From Corynebacterium mucifaciens (GTDB taxonomy: Bacteria > Actinomycetota > Actinomycetes > Mycobacteriales > Mycobacteriaceae): a stretch of 64,000 nt of DNA. The notes below the pieces were generated by a model. It had not been told where the DNA came from and ran no database searches. It saw nothing but the letters and a program-made list of their open reading frames with translations. Below, piece by piece: positions 25,080 to 33,209 of this stretch. The DNA lies in contig NZ_JAAXPF010000001.1 of assembly GCF_012396315.1 (NCBI RefSeq), positions 1 through 64,000 of the forward strand, read 5' to 3'. Each line of letters opens with the position of its first letter. Position 1 is the stretch's first letter. The position numbers and the translations under genes are program-made.

Positions 25080-25484
25080 ATGGGTTTTTTCTCAGACCGG
25101 GAAACGTCGCAAAAGCGCACCCGCCAAGCACTGGGTGTCATGATGACCACAGCAGGCATTAGCCACCTCACATTCGCCCGTAAACCGTTCCAGGCGCAGG
25201 TGCCGAACTGGTTCCCGATGAAGAAGGACTTCGTCGTTGTCGCCTCGGGCTACGTCGAGATCGCTGCCGGCCTTGCACAACTGCTGCTGCCGAAGCAGAA
25301 GAAGCTCACCGGTATCGGGTTGGCGTCACTGTACTGGCTCATCTACCCAGGCAACATCGCGCAGTACGCGGAGAAGCAGAATATGCCGGGGTTGGACAAC
25401 GACCGTGCGCGTCTGATCCGGCTGTTCGGCCAGCCCGCGCTCATCGCGGCGGCACTGTGGGGTGCCGGTATTCCCAAGAAGTAG
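25080..25484 (+). CDS. DoxX-like small membrane protein
   Basis: A 134-residue protein with four weakly hydrophobic segments. The N-terminus reads LGVMMTTAGISHLTF and the centre VVASGYVEIAAGLAQLLLP, a pattern of the DoxX/MauE-like family (GxxHF and GYxEL-type motifs). Function unknown. GAAAGG lies about 10 nt upstream of the ATG, and TATGCT at 25037 is a possible -10. It directly precedes tRNA-Arg. Confidence 0.82.
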   Translation: MGFFSDRETSQKRTRQALGVMMTTAGISHLTFARKPFQAQVPNWFPMKKDFVVVASGYVEIAAGLAQLLLPKQKKLTGIGLASLYWLIYPGNIAQYAEKQNMPGLDNDRARLIRLFGQPALIAAALWGAGIPKK

Positions 25485-25529
25485 CGTGGTTTCTAGGTTG
25501 CCGCGGCACTGCGGTAACCTAGCGCCATT

Positions 25530-25605
25530 GCCCTAGTAGCTCAGTGGATAGAGCACTTCTCTCCTAAAGAAGGTGTCGGAGGTTCGATTCCTCTCTGGGG
25601 CGCCA
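25530..25605 (+). tRNA. tRNA-Arg (anticodon CCU)
   Basis: A complete cloverleaf. The acceptor stem GCCCTAG pairs with CTGGGGC, the D-arm is GCTCAGTGGATAGAGC, and the anticodon stem CTTCT/AGAAG holds the loop CTCCTAA with anticodon CCT. The T-arm is GGAGG-TTCGATT-CCTCT (with G-C closure). Discriminator G is followed by an encoded CCA (25603-25605). It reads the AGG codon, which is rare in this genome type. Confidence 0.97.
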
Positions 25606-25621
25606 CATTCTGCATAGAGAA

Positions 25622-25655
25622 ACCCCGAGGCGCTGCGTTAGCAGGCTCTCGGGGT
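25622..25655. terminator. likely bidirectional terminator
   Basis: ACCCCGAG (25622-25629) and CTCGGGGT (25648-25655) form an 8-bp stem between tRNA-Arg and the converging pgsC gene. Plus-strand flank is CTTCG; on the minus strand the stem is followed by TTCTC. It may serve the tRNA transcript and the ggt-pgsB-pgsC transcript. Confidence 0.6.
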
Positions 25656-25701
25656 CTTCGCTTGTTGGTGCTTGATTGGCCCTATCCGCGAGGCGGCTGC
25701 G

Positions 25702-26721
25702 TTAGGCGGCGAGTGCGAAACCGGGGATCGCAACCGCGCCGGTGACAAGCGCCGAGATGGCCATTCCACCGGCGGTCTTCTTCGGGCCGTACTGGATGAG
25801 GTCGTTGGCCACGATCGCCGGCAACGCGCAGTACACAATGTTGCGGGCGCCGTCGAACTGCACACCGGTGAGCGTGTTCAGCACGTACTCGATCGTCAGC
25901 ACCGACACAGACGAGATCATGATCAGCACGACGAACCGGTCCTTGCCGTGCGCCGGGACGAGCTTCGTGACGTTGACAAAGACCAGGTAGGTCACAAGCA
26001 CCGCCGCGGCCATAAGGACGACGACCTGCCACGGGCCTATCGTGGCAACGATCAGCCCGACGGTGACGTAACCGCCAGTGCGCAGCTTCAGCTTCGAGAA
26101 CGGGCCGTCTTGAATGAGCACGGCCATGAGCACCGACAGCGCCGTGAGCGCGAACGTTAGCGTCGGGTGAGCTTCGGCGGGAGCGAACATCCGGCCGATG
26201 GTGCCGGCGTCGGAGATTCGGTACGACAACGAGGCCAGGCCAAGCCCCACTACGCCCGTCAACGGGAGCATCCACAGCATGGGGACGAGGGTCTTGGCCA
26301 CGCCCTGCTTGTTGAACGAGTTGCAGAGCATACCGGGGATGATCACGCCCACAATGGCGATCTGTGAGGGGACGGAATCCGACCCGAACACCGCAGTGGC
26401 CACCGCAAGCCAGATCGCGCCGTAAAAGATGCCCACGAGCAGGCCGATGCCGAAGATCTGGCGTGGCCGGGGCAGCCACAGACGGAGCACGACCCGCTTC
26501 ACTGTCACGTAGGAAATCAAGGCGATGACGATGGTGGATACGATCGCAACCGGCCACAGGATGCTCGCCCCGAGGTAGGCGACAGCGAGCGACCCGCCAC
26601 AGGAAATGCTGGTCTTCTTGTAGTAGATGTAGCTCACCAAAAGACCGGTGATGAACAGGTAGTGGATGGCTTCGACCGTGAAGCCGTACTCGGTGGGAAG
26701 AAACGCAAGGTTCATGGTCAC
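25702..26721 (-). CDS. pgsC: PgsC/CapC-like poly-gamma-glutamate protein, internally duplicated
   Basis: A 339-residue membrane protein with about 10 hydrophobic segments. Bacillus PgsC is about 150 residues. The first half (about 20-165) follows the PgsC pattern, with the hallmark IIPGMLCNSFNKQGVAKTL at 127-145. The second half (about 190-335) repeats it: QDGPFSKLKLRTGGYVTVGL mirrors YYKKTSISCGGSLAVAYLG, and LPAIVANDLIQYGPKKTAGG at 300-319 mirrors the hallmark, at a constant offset of about 174 residues. PgsC is the membrane partner of PgsB in the synthase that makes and exports poly-gamma-glutamate. The GTG start overlaps the pgsB stop (GTGA); ATG at 26715 is an alternative. Confidence 0.82.
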   Translation of the reverse strand: MTMNLAFLPTEYGFTVEAIHYLFITGLLVSYIYYKKTSISCGGSLAVAYLGASILWPVAIVSTIVIALISYVTVKRVVLRLWLPRPRQIFGIGLLVGIFYGAIWLAVATAVFGSDSVPSQIAIVGVIIPGMLCNSFNKQGVAKTLVPMLWMLPLTGVVGLGLASLSYRISDAGTIGRMFAPAEAHPTLTFALTALSVLMAVLIQDGPFSKLKLRTGGYVTVGLIVATIGPWQVVVLMAAAVLVTYLVFVNVTKLVPAHGKDRFVVLIMISSVSVLTIEYVLNTLTGVQFDGARNIVYCALPAIVANDLIQYGPKKTAGGMAISALVTGAVAIPGFALAA

Positions 26722-28085
26722 GCCGCCATCTTCGTCTCGGTTGTTTCCAGTTCGGGCTCGTGGTCTTCGATGAACTCCGCGCCCTCGTAGCCGAAGGCGG
26801 CCACGTCGGAGGTGAGCTCTGCAATCGCCGACTGTTCCTGCTCCGCCACCGGTCTTGCGCCCGGTGCGGCGTCCTCGGTGGCAGCAGCGTCGAAGTAGCG
26901 GATGAGCTCAGTAGCGTGATCGGTGTGGATATTGACCATGCCGAAGACGGCGACGTCGCCGTCTAGGCCGTCGATGACCCGGCGCAGGAGCGCCTCGCCT
27001 GTCGCGTTTTCCAGATCGCCGGTGGTCACCACCATGTCCGCAGGCAGGCCATTGTCCACGAGCTGCTGGCTCACCACATCCTGCAGGTCGCCGAACAGCA
27101 CCACGCGGTCGATCTCTTCGCGCAGGTCCGTGCTGATCAGGTCGTTGAACATCTGGGCGCGGTCGGTACGGTCCGAGCGGTTGTTCAGGATGACCACGCG
27201 CGAAGCGTCGTCGCTGAGTTTCTCCGCGCTTACCGAGCGGAACACGCGAACTGTGGACTCCCAGTCGTTGACCGCGAACATCGGCACCCACTTGAGGTCG
27301 GTGACGGACGAATCCCCAACCGGGATGCGCTGAACGGCCGTGGTGCCCGGGTCGGGGGCCGCGGCCAGCATCCCGCGCGCAGCGGTTTGGGCGTCGATGC
27401 CGATGAGCTCGGCGACGGCGAGCACCACGGCGACATTCTCCTCGAACTGCTGGTAGGAGAAGTAGGGGACGAGCCCTTCGGAGAGATCCGTGCGGGCAGC
27501 GACAATGACGCGGGATCCGCGCTCCTGCGCGAACTTCTCGATGATGGAGACGAGGCGGGGATTGCGCTCCGCGGTGACGACGGTGCCGTTGAACGGCACC
27601 GTGTTGCACAAGGAGGCGGTGATCTCTTCCAGGGTGTCGCCCATGTCCTCCTGGTGGTCCAGTCGCACGTTGGTGATGACCGTGATTGGCGATTGCAGGA
27701 TGGTTTCTTGGCAGACCTTCTGGTACTTCGGCTTCACCGCCATGCACTCGACCACCAAAGCATCCACGTCCTCGGTGACCCATTCGCGGATAAACGAGTA
27801 CTGCTCGGCGATGTTTGCGGGACCGGTGCGCTTGATCGGGTGCTCGCCGCTCTCGCAGTCGATGACGCAGGCGTACGTGCCCGTCGTTTTGGAGATCGTG
27901 CGCAGCCCTGCCTCCCGCAGCACGGCCCCCATCATGCGGGTCACGGTGGACTTGCCGCGGATGCCGTTGATGTGGATGTTGTGCTGCAAGCCGTCCAGGC
28001 GGGAGCGGTGGCGCGAGTGGAAGGTGTGGAGGTAGGAAACGTGCGCGGCGACACCAGCGGCACAGAGGCTAATCATGCTCAGCAT
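26718..28085 (-). CDS. pgsB: poly-gamma-glutamate synthase PgsB/CapB-like
   Basis: A 455-residue ATP-dependent amide ligase of the CapB group within the Mur-ligase family. One N-terminal membrane helix (about 1-20) precedes the P-loop GIRGKSTVTRM (41-51). KTTGTYA, DALVVECMAVKPKYQ and ITNVRLDHQEDMG are the CapB hallmarks, including the acidic metal-binding site. It polymerises glutamate through gamma-linkages. Bacillus PgsB is about 393 residues; here an acidic tail of about 58 residues (398-455), with GYEGAEFIEDHEPELETTET, is added. It lies between ggt and pgsC. No PgsA/CapA or PgsE gene was found nearby. Confidence 0.88.
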   Translation of the reverse strand: MLSMISLCAAGVAAHVSYLHTFHSRHRSRLDGLQHNIHINGIRGKSTVTRMMGAVLREAGLRTISKTTGTYACVIDCESGEHPIKRTGPANIAEQYSFIREWVTEDVDALVVECMAVKPKYQKVCQETILQSPITVITNVRLDHQEDMGDTLEEITASLCNTVPFNGTVVTAERNPRLVSIIEKFAQERGSRVIVAARTDLSEGLVPYFSYQQFEENVAVVLAVAELIGIDAQTAARGMLAAAPDPGTTAVQRIPVGDSSVTDLKWVPMFAVNDWESTVRVFRSVSAEKLSDDASRVVILNNRSDRTDRAQMFNDLISTDLREEIDRVVLFGDLQDVVSQQLVDNGLPADMVVTTGDLENATGEALLRRVIDGLDGDVAVFGMVNIHTDHATELIRYFDAAATEDAAPGARPVAEQEQSAIAELTSDVAAFGYEGAEFIEDHEPELETTETKMAA

Positions 28086-28155
28086 TCTGGGAATACCTTT
28101 TCAAAACGATTGGGGTGGATGCGGGAAAGACGGACTGGAGGAAACTGGGGTGGGT

Positions 28156-29937
28156 CTATGGGGCCGAACTAGCAGCGGCGGCTCCTCCCCGGCGAGGGTC
28201 GGCGGCGGCAGCCACAGTCCCGTCGATGAACGTGACAACCGACGTACCGCTGTCTGCTTCCCCGGTGTTTAGGCTGTGGCCCCACCGTTCGAGGACCTTG
28301 CGCATTCGCTTCATATCGCGGGGAAGGTCCTCGTGCTTCGGTGTTTCGACGTAGGCGGAATGTCGTCCGGTCGCGCCAAAATTCGGCAGGGTGACTGCCT
28401 GGTCAGGGGCGAGGCCCCAGGCGGTCAGCGCAACCGTGGTTTTGATGTTGTAGGACGGGATGGATTTGCCGCCGGGTGAGCCGAGCGCCGCCACCGGGTC
28501 GCCGCCGTCATCGGTGATGATGAGCGGGGACATCGTCGTTTTCGGGTGCCGCCCGGGTGCGCGGACATTCGGCTCGCGCTGGTCGTCGCCGCCGAAATTG
28601 TCCAGGGAGTTGTTGATGAAAAAGCCCCCTGCTGTCAGCCCAGTACCGAAGTTCTTCTGCAGCGTCGTCGTCACCGAGGCGAAGCTGCCGTCGCCGTCTC
28701 GGACGCTTATCTGGGCGGTGCCCTCTTCCTCGAAGTCGCGGTACTTGCCCGCCACACCATCCAGGCGCTCCGCCTCGGGTTCTTTCAGGGCCCGTTTTTT
28801 CCGGATCGACTTTGCCTCGTCCTTGAGCGTGCGGCGGTCGGTGACAATGTCGTTGATGTAGCCGTCCGCGATGGCCTTTTGCGCTTTGTCTCCGGCAGGG
28901 TCGCCTGCCCACGTATTCGCGTTGGCGAAGGCGATGCGCTCGGCCTCGATGATCTCGTGCGCCGCTGTCGTCCGGGCGACGCGGAGCCCGTCGTTGTCGT
29001 ACGGCTCGTGGCGCGCCGGGTCGAGGCGGTTCAAGATGCCCAGCGTTTGTGCGACGATCGGGGTCCCCGTGGCGGGGGATCCCACGCCACATACCTCCGT
29101 GTCTTGGAAGGGAACGCACAGCGGATCAACCTCGGCAGCGGTGGCGTCGTGCCACTCCCGGGCGAAGTTCGCCCGTCCGGCGACATCGGGCAGCTCGCTC
29201 GCAAGGGACTCGATAGTGCCTTTCGACAACGCACCGTCGGCATCGACCCAGGAGCCGAGAAAGTCGGCGTACGCCCTGTTGGTCAGCGTCTCGCCAGCGG
29301 TGATGCCGTCGGCGCCCTCAGCGCCGTACAGCTTCTCGGCCAGGTCCGTGTCCGTAAGCGGTGAGCCGTCGCTCGCGGCCGCGTCCGCGAACCGCTCCGA
29401 GACGTTGAAACCGTCCGCGGCGAGATCTTGCGCGGGCTTCGCGATGCTCGCCGCGTCCAACACCCCGTAATCGGCGCGCAAGGATGCGAGCAACGCGAGG
29501 GTGTGCGGCACGCCGGCAGCAGAAAGCGCGTCACCGGTGTCGTCCTTGGGCGCCACGACGGTGCCGTCGTAGGAGCTGAGCGAGCGGGTGCGGGCGTCGT
29601 AGTAAACCGCGAGCGCCCCGCCGCCTGGGCCCGAGGACATCGGTTCAACAACCCCCAATGCCAGCTGGGCGGCCGCTACGGCATCCGCGGCTGAGCCACC
29701 CTGGGCGAGCACGGTGCACGCGGCCCACGCGGCCTGCGGGTGCGTTGTGGCGACGGCGAATCCGTTCCTGCCACTCGTCGACCGGGCTGTATCCGTAGCG
29801 CAGCCCGTGTCCGCCGCCGGGGCAGAGGAAGGCGAGGCCGAACGCGTCGAATCCGACGCTGAATCGGTGCCGCAGGACGCCAAGAGGACAGCCGACGCTG
29901 CCAGCGAGGCGACCAGGTGCCGCGGCGTTTTCCTCAT
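28156..29937 (-). CDS. ggt: gamma-glutamyltransferase-like lipoprotein (CapD-like role possible)
   Basis: A 593-residue Ntn-hydrolase of the gamma-glutamyltransferase family. The signal peptide ends in the lipobox LLASC, placing it outside the membrane. The large-subunit start NGFAVATTHPQAAWAACTVL and the glycine-rich SSGPGGGALAVYYD are typical. The autocleavage/nucleophile threonine is T407 in GTAQISVRDGDG; most family members have T-T-H there. A small subunit follows with TTLQKNFGTGL and GSPGGKSIPSYNI. Family enzymes cleave or transfer gamma-glutamyl groups; in Bacillus anthracis the relative CapD links or trims the polyglutamate capsule. It is 70 nt upstream of pgsB on the same strand, so that role is a reasonable inference. 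ATG at 29937 follows GGGAG by 7 nt. Confidence 0.87.
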   Translation of the reverse strand: MRKTPRHLVASLAASAVLLASCGTDSASDSTRSASPSSAPAADTGCATDTARSTSGRNGFAVATTHPQAAWAACTVLAQGGSAADAVAAAQLALGVVEPMSSGPGGGALAVYYDARTRSLSSYDGTVVAPKDDTGDALSAAGVPHTLALLASLRADYGVLDAASIAKPAQDLAADGFNVSERFADAAASDGSPLTDTDLAEKLYGAEGADGITAGETLTNRAYADFLGSWVDADGALSKGTIESLASELPDVAGRANFAREWHDATAAEVDPLCVPFQDTEVCGVGSPATGTPIVAQTLGILNRLDPARHEPYDNDGLRVARTTAAHEIIEAERIAFANANTWAGDPAGDKAQKAIADGYINDIVTDRRTLKDEAKSIRKKRALKEPEAERLDGVAGKYRDFEEEGTAQISVRDGDGSFASVTTTLQKNFGTGLTAGGFFINNSLDNFGGDDQREPNVRAPGRHPKTTMSPLIITDDGGDPVAALGSPGGKSIPSYNIKTTVALTAWGLAPDQAVTLPNFGATGRHSAYVETPKHEDLPRDMKRMRKVLERWGHSLNTGEADSGTSVVTFIDGTVAAAADPRRGGAAAASSAP

Positions 29938-30240
29938 CGAATTCTCCCAACCCAATTGCAGCTTGCAGGCCAGATCTGCAGTGAACAGACAGGGAGGTTA
30001 ATGGCGGCGCAATACCCGCGGAAGAGGTCGCAGCAGGGTGGGAACGAAGGTGCCACGGCGGAACGAAAGTACACTGCCTTGCTGTGGTTGGCACGCTGCA
30101 GCGCGCTCGCAAAAGCGCAGCTCACGGCGGATATGGGCCGGGCGGGCGGAGGAGGCAGCGGCACCCGTGCACGCGGCCGGAACGTTCTTGGCACGAAAGT
30201 TCCTCGCTTCCCCGGCCACGAAAGGGTACGCGGGTTTACC
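29938..30240. other. divergent control region between ggt and the oxidoreductase gene
   Basis: About 300 bp with no supported gene. A plus-strand open frame runs through it into the oxidoreductase, but the translation (Gln/Arg/Gly-rich) looks like random high-GC sequence. GGAACGAA(A)G occurs twice (near 30047 and 30060), and GGAACGTTC lies near 30179. These are possible regulator or ECF sigma -35-like sites, but no -10 with correct spacing was recognised. Confidence 0.35.
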
Positions 30241-31635
30241 ATGGGCGCGGTGAAACCAACCGCAGTGATTGTGGGCGCCGGGCCAAACGGGCTGACGGCC
30301 GCGGCGCGCCTAGCCGTGGACGGATGGCGGGTTGACGTGCGAGAACGCTCGAGCAGCGTCGGTGGCGCTGCCGCGACGCAGCAGCTTGAAGGCGGCGCGC
30401 TGCGCGACCTCGGCGCGGCCTGCCACCCCTTCGGCGCCGCAAGCCCGGCCTTCCACGCGCTGCGGCTGGAAGACTATGGCGTGCGCTGGCTGCGCGCTCC
30501 GTTCGAGATGGCCCACCCGCTCGAGGGCACGTCCGCGCTGCTTGAGGGCTCGCTCGAGGCAACGGCGGCGGGGCTTGGCGGGGACGGGCGCGCATGGACA
30601 CGGTTGCACCGGCCGGTGGTGGACAGTATCGACGGTATCCTGACCGACGTTCTCGCACCCATGCCGCGGTGGCCGAGGCACCCGGTGGCCTTAGCGCGGT
30701 TCGGCGCACGAGGAGTGCTGCCGGCTGCGACGCTCGGGCACGCGGTGTTTCGCACCGAGGAGGCCCGTGCCCTCTTCGCCGGCAGTGCGACGCACGCGAT
30801 CACGTCGCCTTCGCGGCCGCTCACCGGCGCCTTCGGCCTGCTTTTCGGGGCGCTGGGGATGACGCGCGGGTGGCCTGTGGCCGAGGGTGGCTCCGGCGCG
30901 ATCACCGCTGCACTGCGCAGGCTCGTGGAGGAGCATGGCGGCGTGGTGCGCTGCGGCGAGGAGGTGCGCGAGCTGCCGGAGGCGGACGCGGTGATACTCA
31001 ACCTCACACCATCGCAGGTGCTGGCTATCGACGGCGCTTCGCTTCCCACCCGCCGCAGAAGGTCCATGCGCCGGTGGCGCTACGGCCCGGCGGTGCACAA
31101 GGTGGATTTCGTGCTCGATGCGCCGGTGCCGTGGGCGGACCCCCGGGTGGGGCAGGCGGCGACGGTACACGTGGGCGGCCGCGTGGACGAGATTGTCAGC
31201 GCCGAGAGGGCCGTGGCCAACGGCATCATGCCCGAGCGCCCGTTTGTCATGGCCGCCCAGCAGTACGCCGCCGACCCCTCCCGTGGGCTGGTGCTGTGGA
31301 CGTACGCCCACGTGCCGCACGGCTACCGCGAGCGCTACCCCGGCGAGGTGGCGGAGAAAATCGAGCGGCAGATCGAGCGGTTCGCGCCGGGCTTCAGCCA
31401 TGTGGTGAGGCAGAGGATCGAGGCATCCCCGGCGGCGCTGGAGGCGTGGAACCCGAATGTAGTGGGCGGGGACATCGCGGGCGGAGCCATGGACGGCGCA
31501 CAGCTTCTCATGCGGCAGCCGCACCGCCTGCGCAAGGGGCTCTACCTCGCGTCGGCGTCGACCGCGCCGGGGGCCGGCGTGCACGGGATGCCCGGATGGT
31601 GGGCGGCGGAGGCGGCCCTGCGGGACTTCGGCTGA
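30241..31635 (+). CDS. phytoene desaturase-like FAD oxidoreductase
   Basis: A 464-residue NAD(P)/FAD-dependent oxidoreductase. The dinucleotide-binding motif AVIVGAGPNGLTAAARLA lies near the N-terminus. Characteristic later motifs are GWPVAEGGSGAITAALRRLV and the C-terminal ASASTAPGAGVHGMPGWWAA, as in CrtI-like and carotenoid isomerase-like amine-oxidase-fold enzymes. No other carotenoid genes lie nearby, so the substrate is unknown. ATG at 30241 places the FAD motif right at the start as usual. Confidence 0.85.
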   Translation: MGAVKPTAVIVGAGPNGLTAAARLAVDGWRVDVRERSSSVGGAAATQQLEGGALRDLGAACHPFGAASPAFHALRLEDYGVRWLRAPFEMAHPLEGTSALLEGSLEATAAGLGGDGRAWTRLHRPVVDSIDGILTDVLAPMPRWPRHPVALARFGARGVLPAATLGHAVFRTEEARALFAGSATHAITSPSRPLTGAFGLLFGALGMTRGWPVAEGGSGAITAALRRLVEEHGGVVRCGEEVRELPEADAVILNLTPSQVLAIDGASLPTRRRRSMRRWRYGPAVHKVDFVLDAPVPWADPRVGQAATVHVGGRVDEIVSAERAVANGIMPERPFVMAAQQYAADPSRGLVLWTYAHVPHGYRERYPGEVAEKIERQIERFAPGFSHVVRQRIEASPAALEAWNPNVVGGDIAGGAMDGAQLLMRQPHRLRKGLYLASASTAPGAGVHGMPGWWAAEAALRDFG

Positions 31636-31708
31636 AGTACCTACCATGCCGTAGGTTAGAGGTGGATTCAGGCGAAAGCCATGTCAACGACGACAGCGGA
31701 GGTGACCC

Positions 31709-32428
31709 GTGACCGCGACGAGACCGCACCACACACTCCAGCAGGGCCAAGTGCAGCGCAGCTACGTTATGGCGGATCGAGGCGCGCGTCCTGTCATCCG
31801 CGGCTGGTTCCACCTCGGCGCGGCAATACTCTCGGCGCTCGCGGCGGCGGTGCTGATCACGTTCGCGTGGATGACGCTGCGGTGGGTCCAGGCCCTCGGG
31901 GTCACGGTGTACGGTGCCGGGTTGTTTCTGCTTTTCGGGGTCTCCGCGATGTACCACCGTTGGCCGTGGCGTACCGCCAGCGCCGTCCAGTGGTGGCGCC
32001 GGGCGGACCACGCCACGATCTCGGTGTTCATTGCCGCCACGTACACGCCGCTGTGCCTGACCGTCTTCGAGACGAAGACTGCGGCGGTGATGCTTGCCGT
32101 CGCATGGGCGGGCGGCATCGGGGGAGCGGTGCTCAACCTCGTGTGGATCAACCACCCGCGCTGGCTGGACGTGGTGGTCTACGTCGGGCTGGGGTGGGTC
32201 ATCGTCCCGCTCCTCCCCACCCTGTGGCGCGAGGCGGGTGCGGCGGTGGTGTGGCTACTTTTCGCGGGCGGGGTGATCTACACCCTCGGCGCGCTGGTGT
32301 ACGGCTTTAAGTGGCCGGGGAGGTCAGCGCGCTACTACGGCTACCACGAGCATTTCCACACCGCGACGGTCGTGGCGGCCGTTTTGCACCTCGTCGCCAT
32401 CTGGATGGTTGTGGTGCAGGCGGGGTAG
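31709..32428 (+). CDS. hemolysin III family membrane protein (TrhA/YqfA)
   Basis: A 239-residue protein with seven transmembrane helices. The conserved motifs of the HlyIII/PAQR-like CREST family are present: GVSAMYHRWPW with Ser and His, DHATISVFIAATYTPL with Asp, and HEHFHTATVVAAVLHLVAIW with the paired His near the C-terminus. These residues form a metal site in the superfamily, whose bacterial members affect membrane energetics and lipid homeostasis; the name hemolysin is historical. The GTG start has GGAGG 6 nt upstream. Confidence 0.92.
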   Translation: MTATRPHHTLQQGQVQRSYVMADRGARPVIRGWFHLGAAILSALAAAVLITFAWMTLRWVQALGVTVYGAGLFLLFGVSAMYHRWPWRTASAVQWWRRADHATISVFIAATYTPLCLTVFETKTAAVMLAVAWAGGIGGAVLNLVWINHPRWLDVVVYVGLGWVIVPLLPTLWREAGAAVVWLLFAGGVIYTLGALVYGFKWPGRSARYYGYHEHFHTATVVAAVLHLVAIWMVVVQAG

Positions 32429-32431
32429 CGG

Positions 32432-32716
32432 CTACGCCTCGCCGGTGAGTTCGCGCAGTTTCGCGCGCACAGCGGAAGCCTCCGGGTTGGTGGCGTGCGT
32501 GCCGTCGGAGTAGAGCACGGTGGGGATGATGCGGTTGCCGTCGTTGACGGACTTGATCCATTCGTTGACCTCGCCCATGCCGTCGGCGTCCACGTCCACC
32601 ACGTCGTAGGGCGTCTCGGTGCGGTCAAGGCGCTCGCGCAGCTTGCGGCAGAACGGGCACCAGTCGGCGGCGAAGATGGTGACGGGCGAGGAGGTTTCGG
32701 GGGTCTTTACAGTCAT
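32432..32716 (-). CDS. mycoredoxin/glutaredoxin-like protein
   Basis: A 94-residue thioredoxin-fold protein with active site C20-P-F-C23 (in FAADWCPFCRKL), the cis-proline region IIPTVLYSDG, and no signal peptide. In mycothiol-using actinobacteria such proteins reduce protein-mycothiol mixed disulfides. It starts 1 nt after the folA stop, so it belongs to the cysQ-thyA-folA operon. AAAGGA lies 8 nt before the ATG. Confidence 0.9.
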   Translation of the reverse strand: MTVKTPETSSPVTIFAADWCPFCRKLRERLDRTETPYDVVDVDADGMGEVNEWIKSVNDGNRIIPTVLYSDGTHATNPEASAVRAKLRELTGEA

Positions 32717-32717
32717 G

Positions 32718-33209
32718 TCAGATCCTTTCAAAGCGTTGGAATTTGTATCGCAGGCCGGTCTCGGAGGTGCGCCACTCGCCGTCGCGGCCGAGCGCGAAGT
32801 CCGCGTCGATCCGGGGCGCGTAGACGGCTCTGGATGCGGGGATGTCCGGATGGACGTCGATAAGCGTGCGCTCGATGACGTCCACCTCGTCGATGGTGGC
32901 CTCGTAGACTTGCGCGCCGCCGATGATCCACGCGTCCGTTTCTAGGTCGGGGATGTCGCGGGAGACGTACGCGCCGCGCGACCACGTGCCCGGCTGGCGC
33001 GACGACAGCACGTGGTTCGCACGCCCCGGCAGGGGGCGGGTGGGCAACGATTCCCACGTCCGGCGGCCCATGATGATGGGGTGGCCGAAGGTGATCTCCT
33101 TGAAGTGCTTCAAGTCTTCCGGCAGGTGCCAGGGCATGCCCGCGCCGTCGCCGATGACGCCGTCCAGGCTTTGCGCCCAGATCGCGCCCAGGGTCACACG
33201 CTGCGTCAT
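32718..33209 (-). CDS. folA: dihydrofolate reductase
   Basis: A 163-residue [33 protein letters not shown] contains the active-site Asp and Trp in its middle, [11 protein letters not shown] is the NADPH/folate-binding helix, and [10 protein letters not shown] the nucleotide site. It regenerates tetrahydrofolate from the dihydrofolate released by ThyA. Its ATG overlaps the thyA stop (ATGA), coupling the two functionally linked enzymes. Confidence 0.96.
   Translation of the reverse strand: MTQRVTLGAIWAQSLDGVIGDGAGMPWHLPEDLKHFKEITFGHPIIMGRRTWESLPTRPLPGRANHVLSSRQPGTWSRGAYVSRDIPDLETDAWIIGGAQVYEATIDEVDVIERTLIDVHPDIPASRAVYAPRIDADFALGRDGEWRTSETGLRYKFQRFERI

Noticed and set aside
29917..30240. N-terminal extension of the phytoene desaturase-like protein
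   Set aside because: The extension is low-complexity and unlike the family; the FAD motif directly follows ATG 30241.
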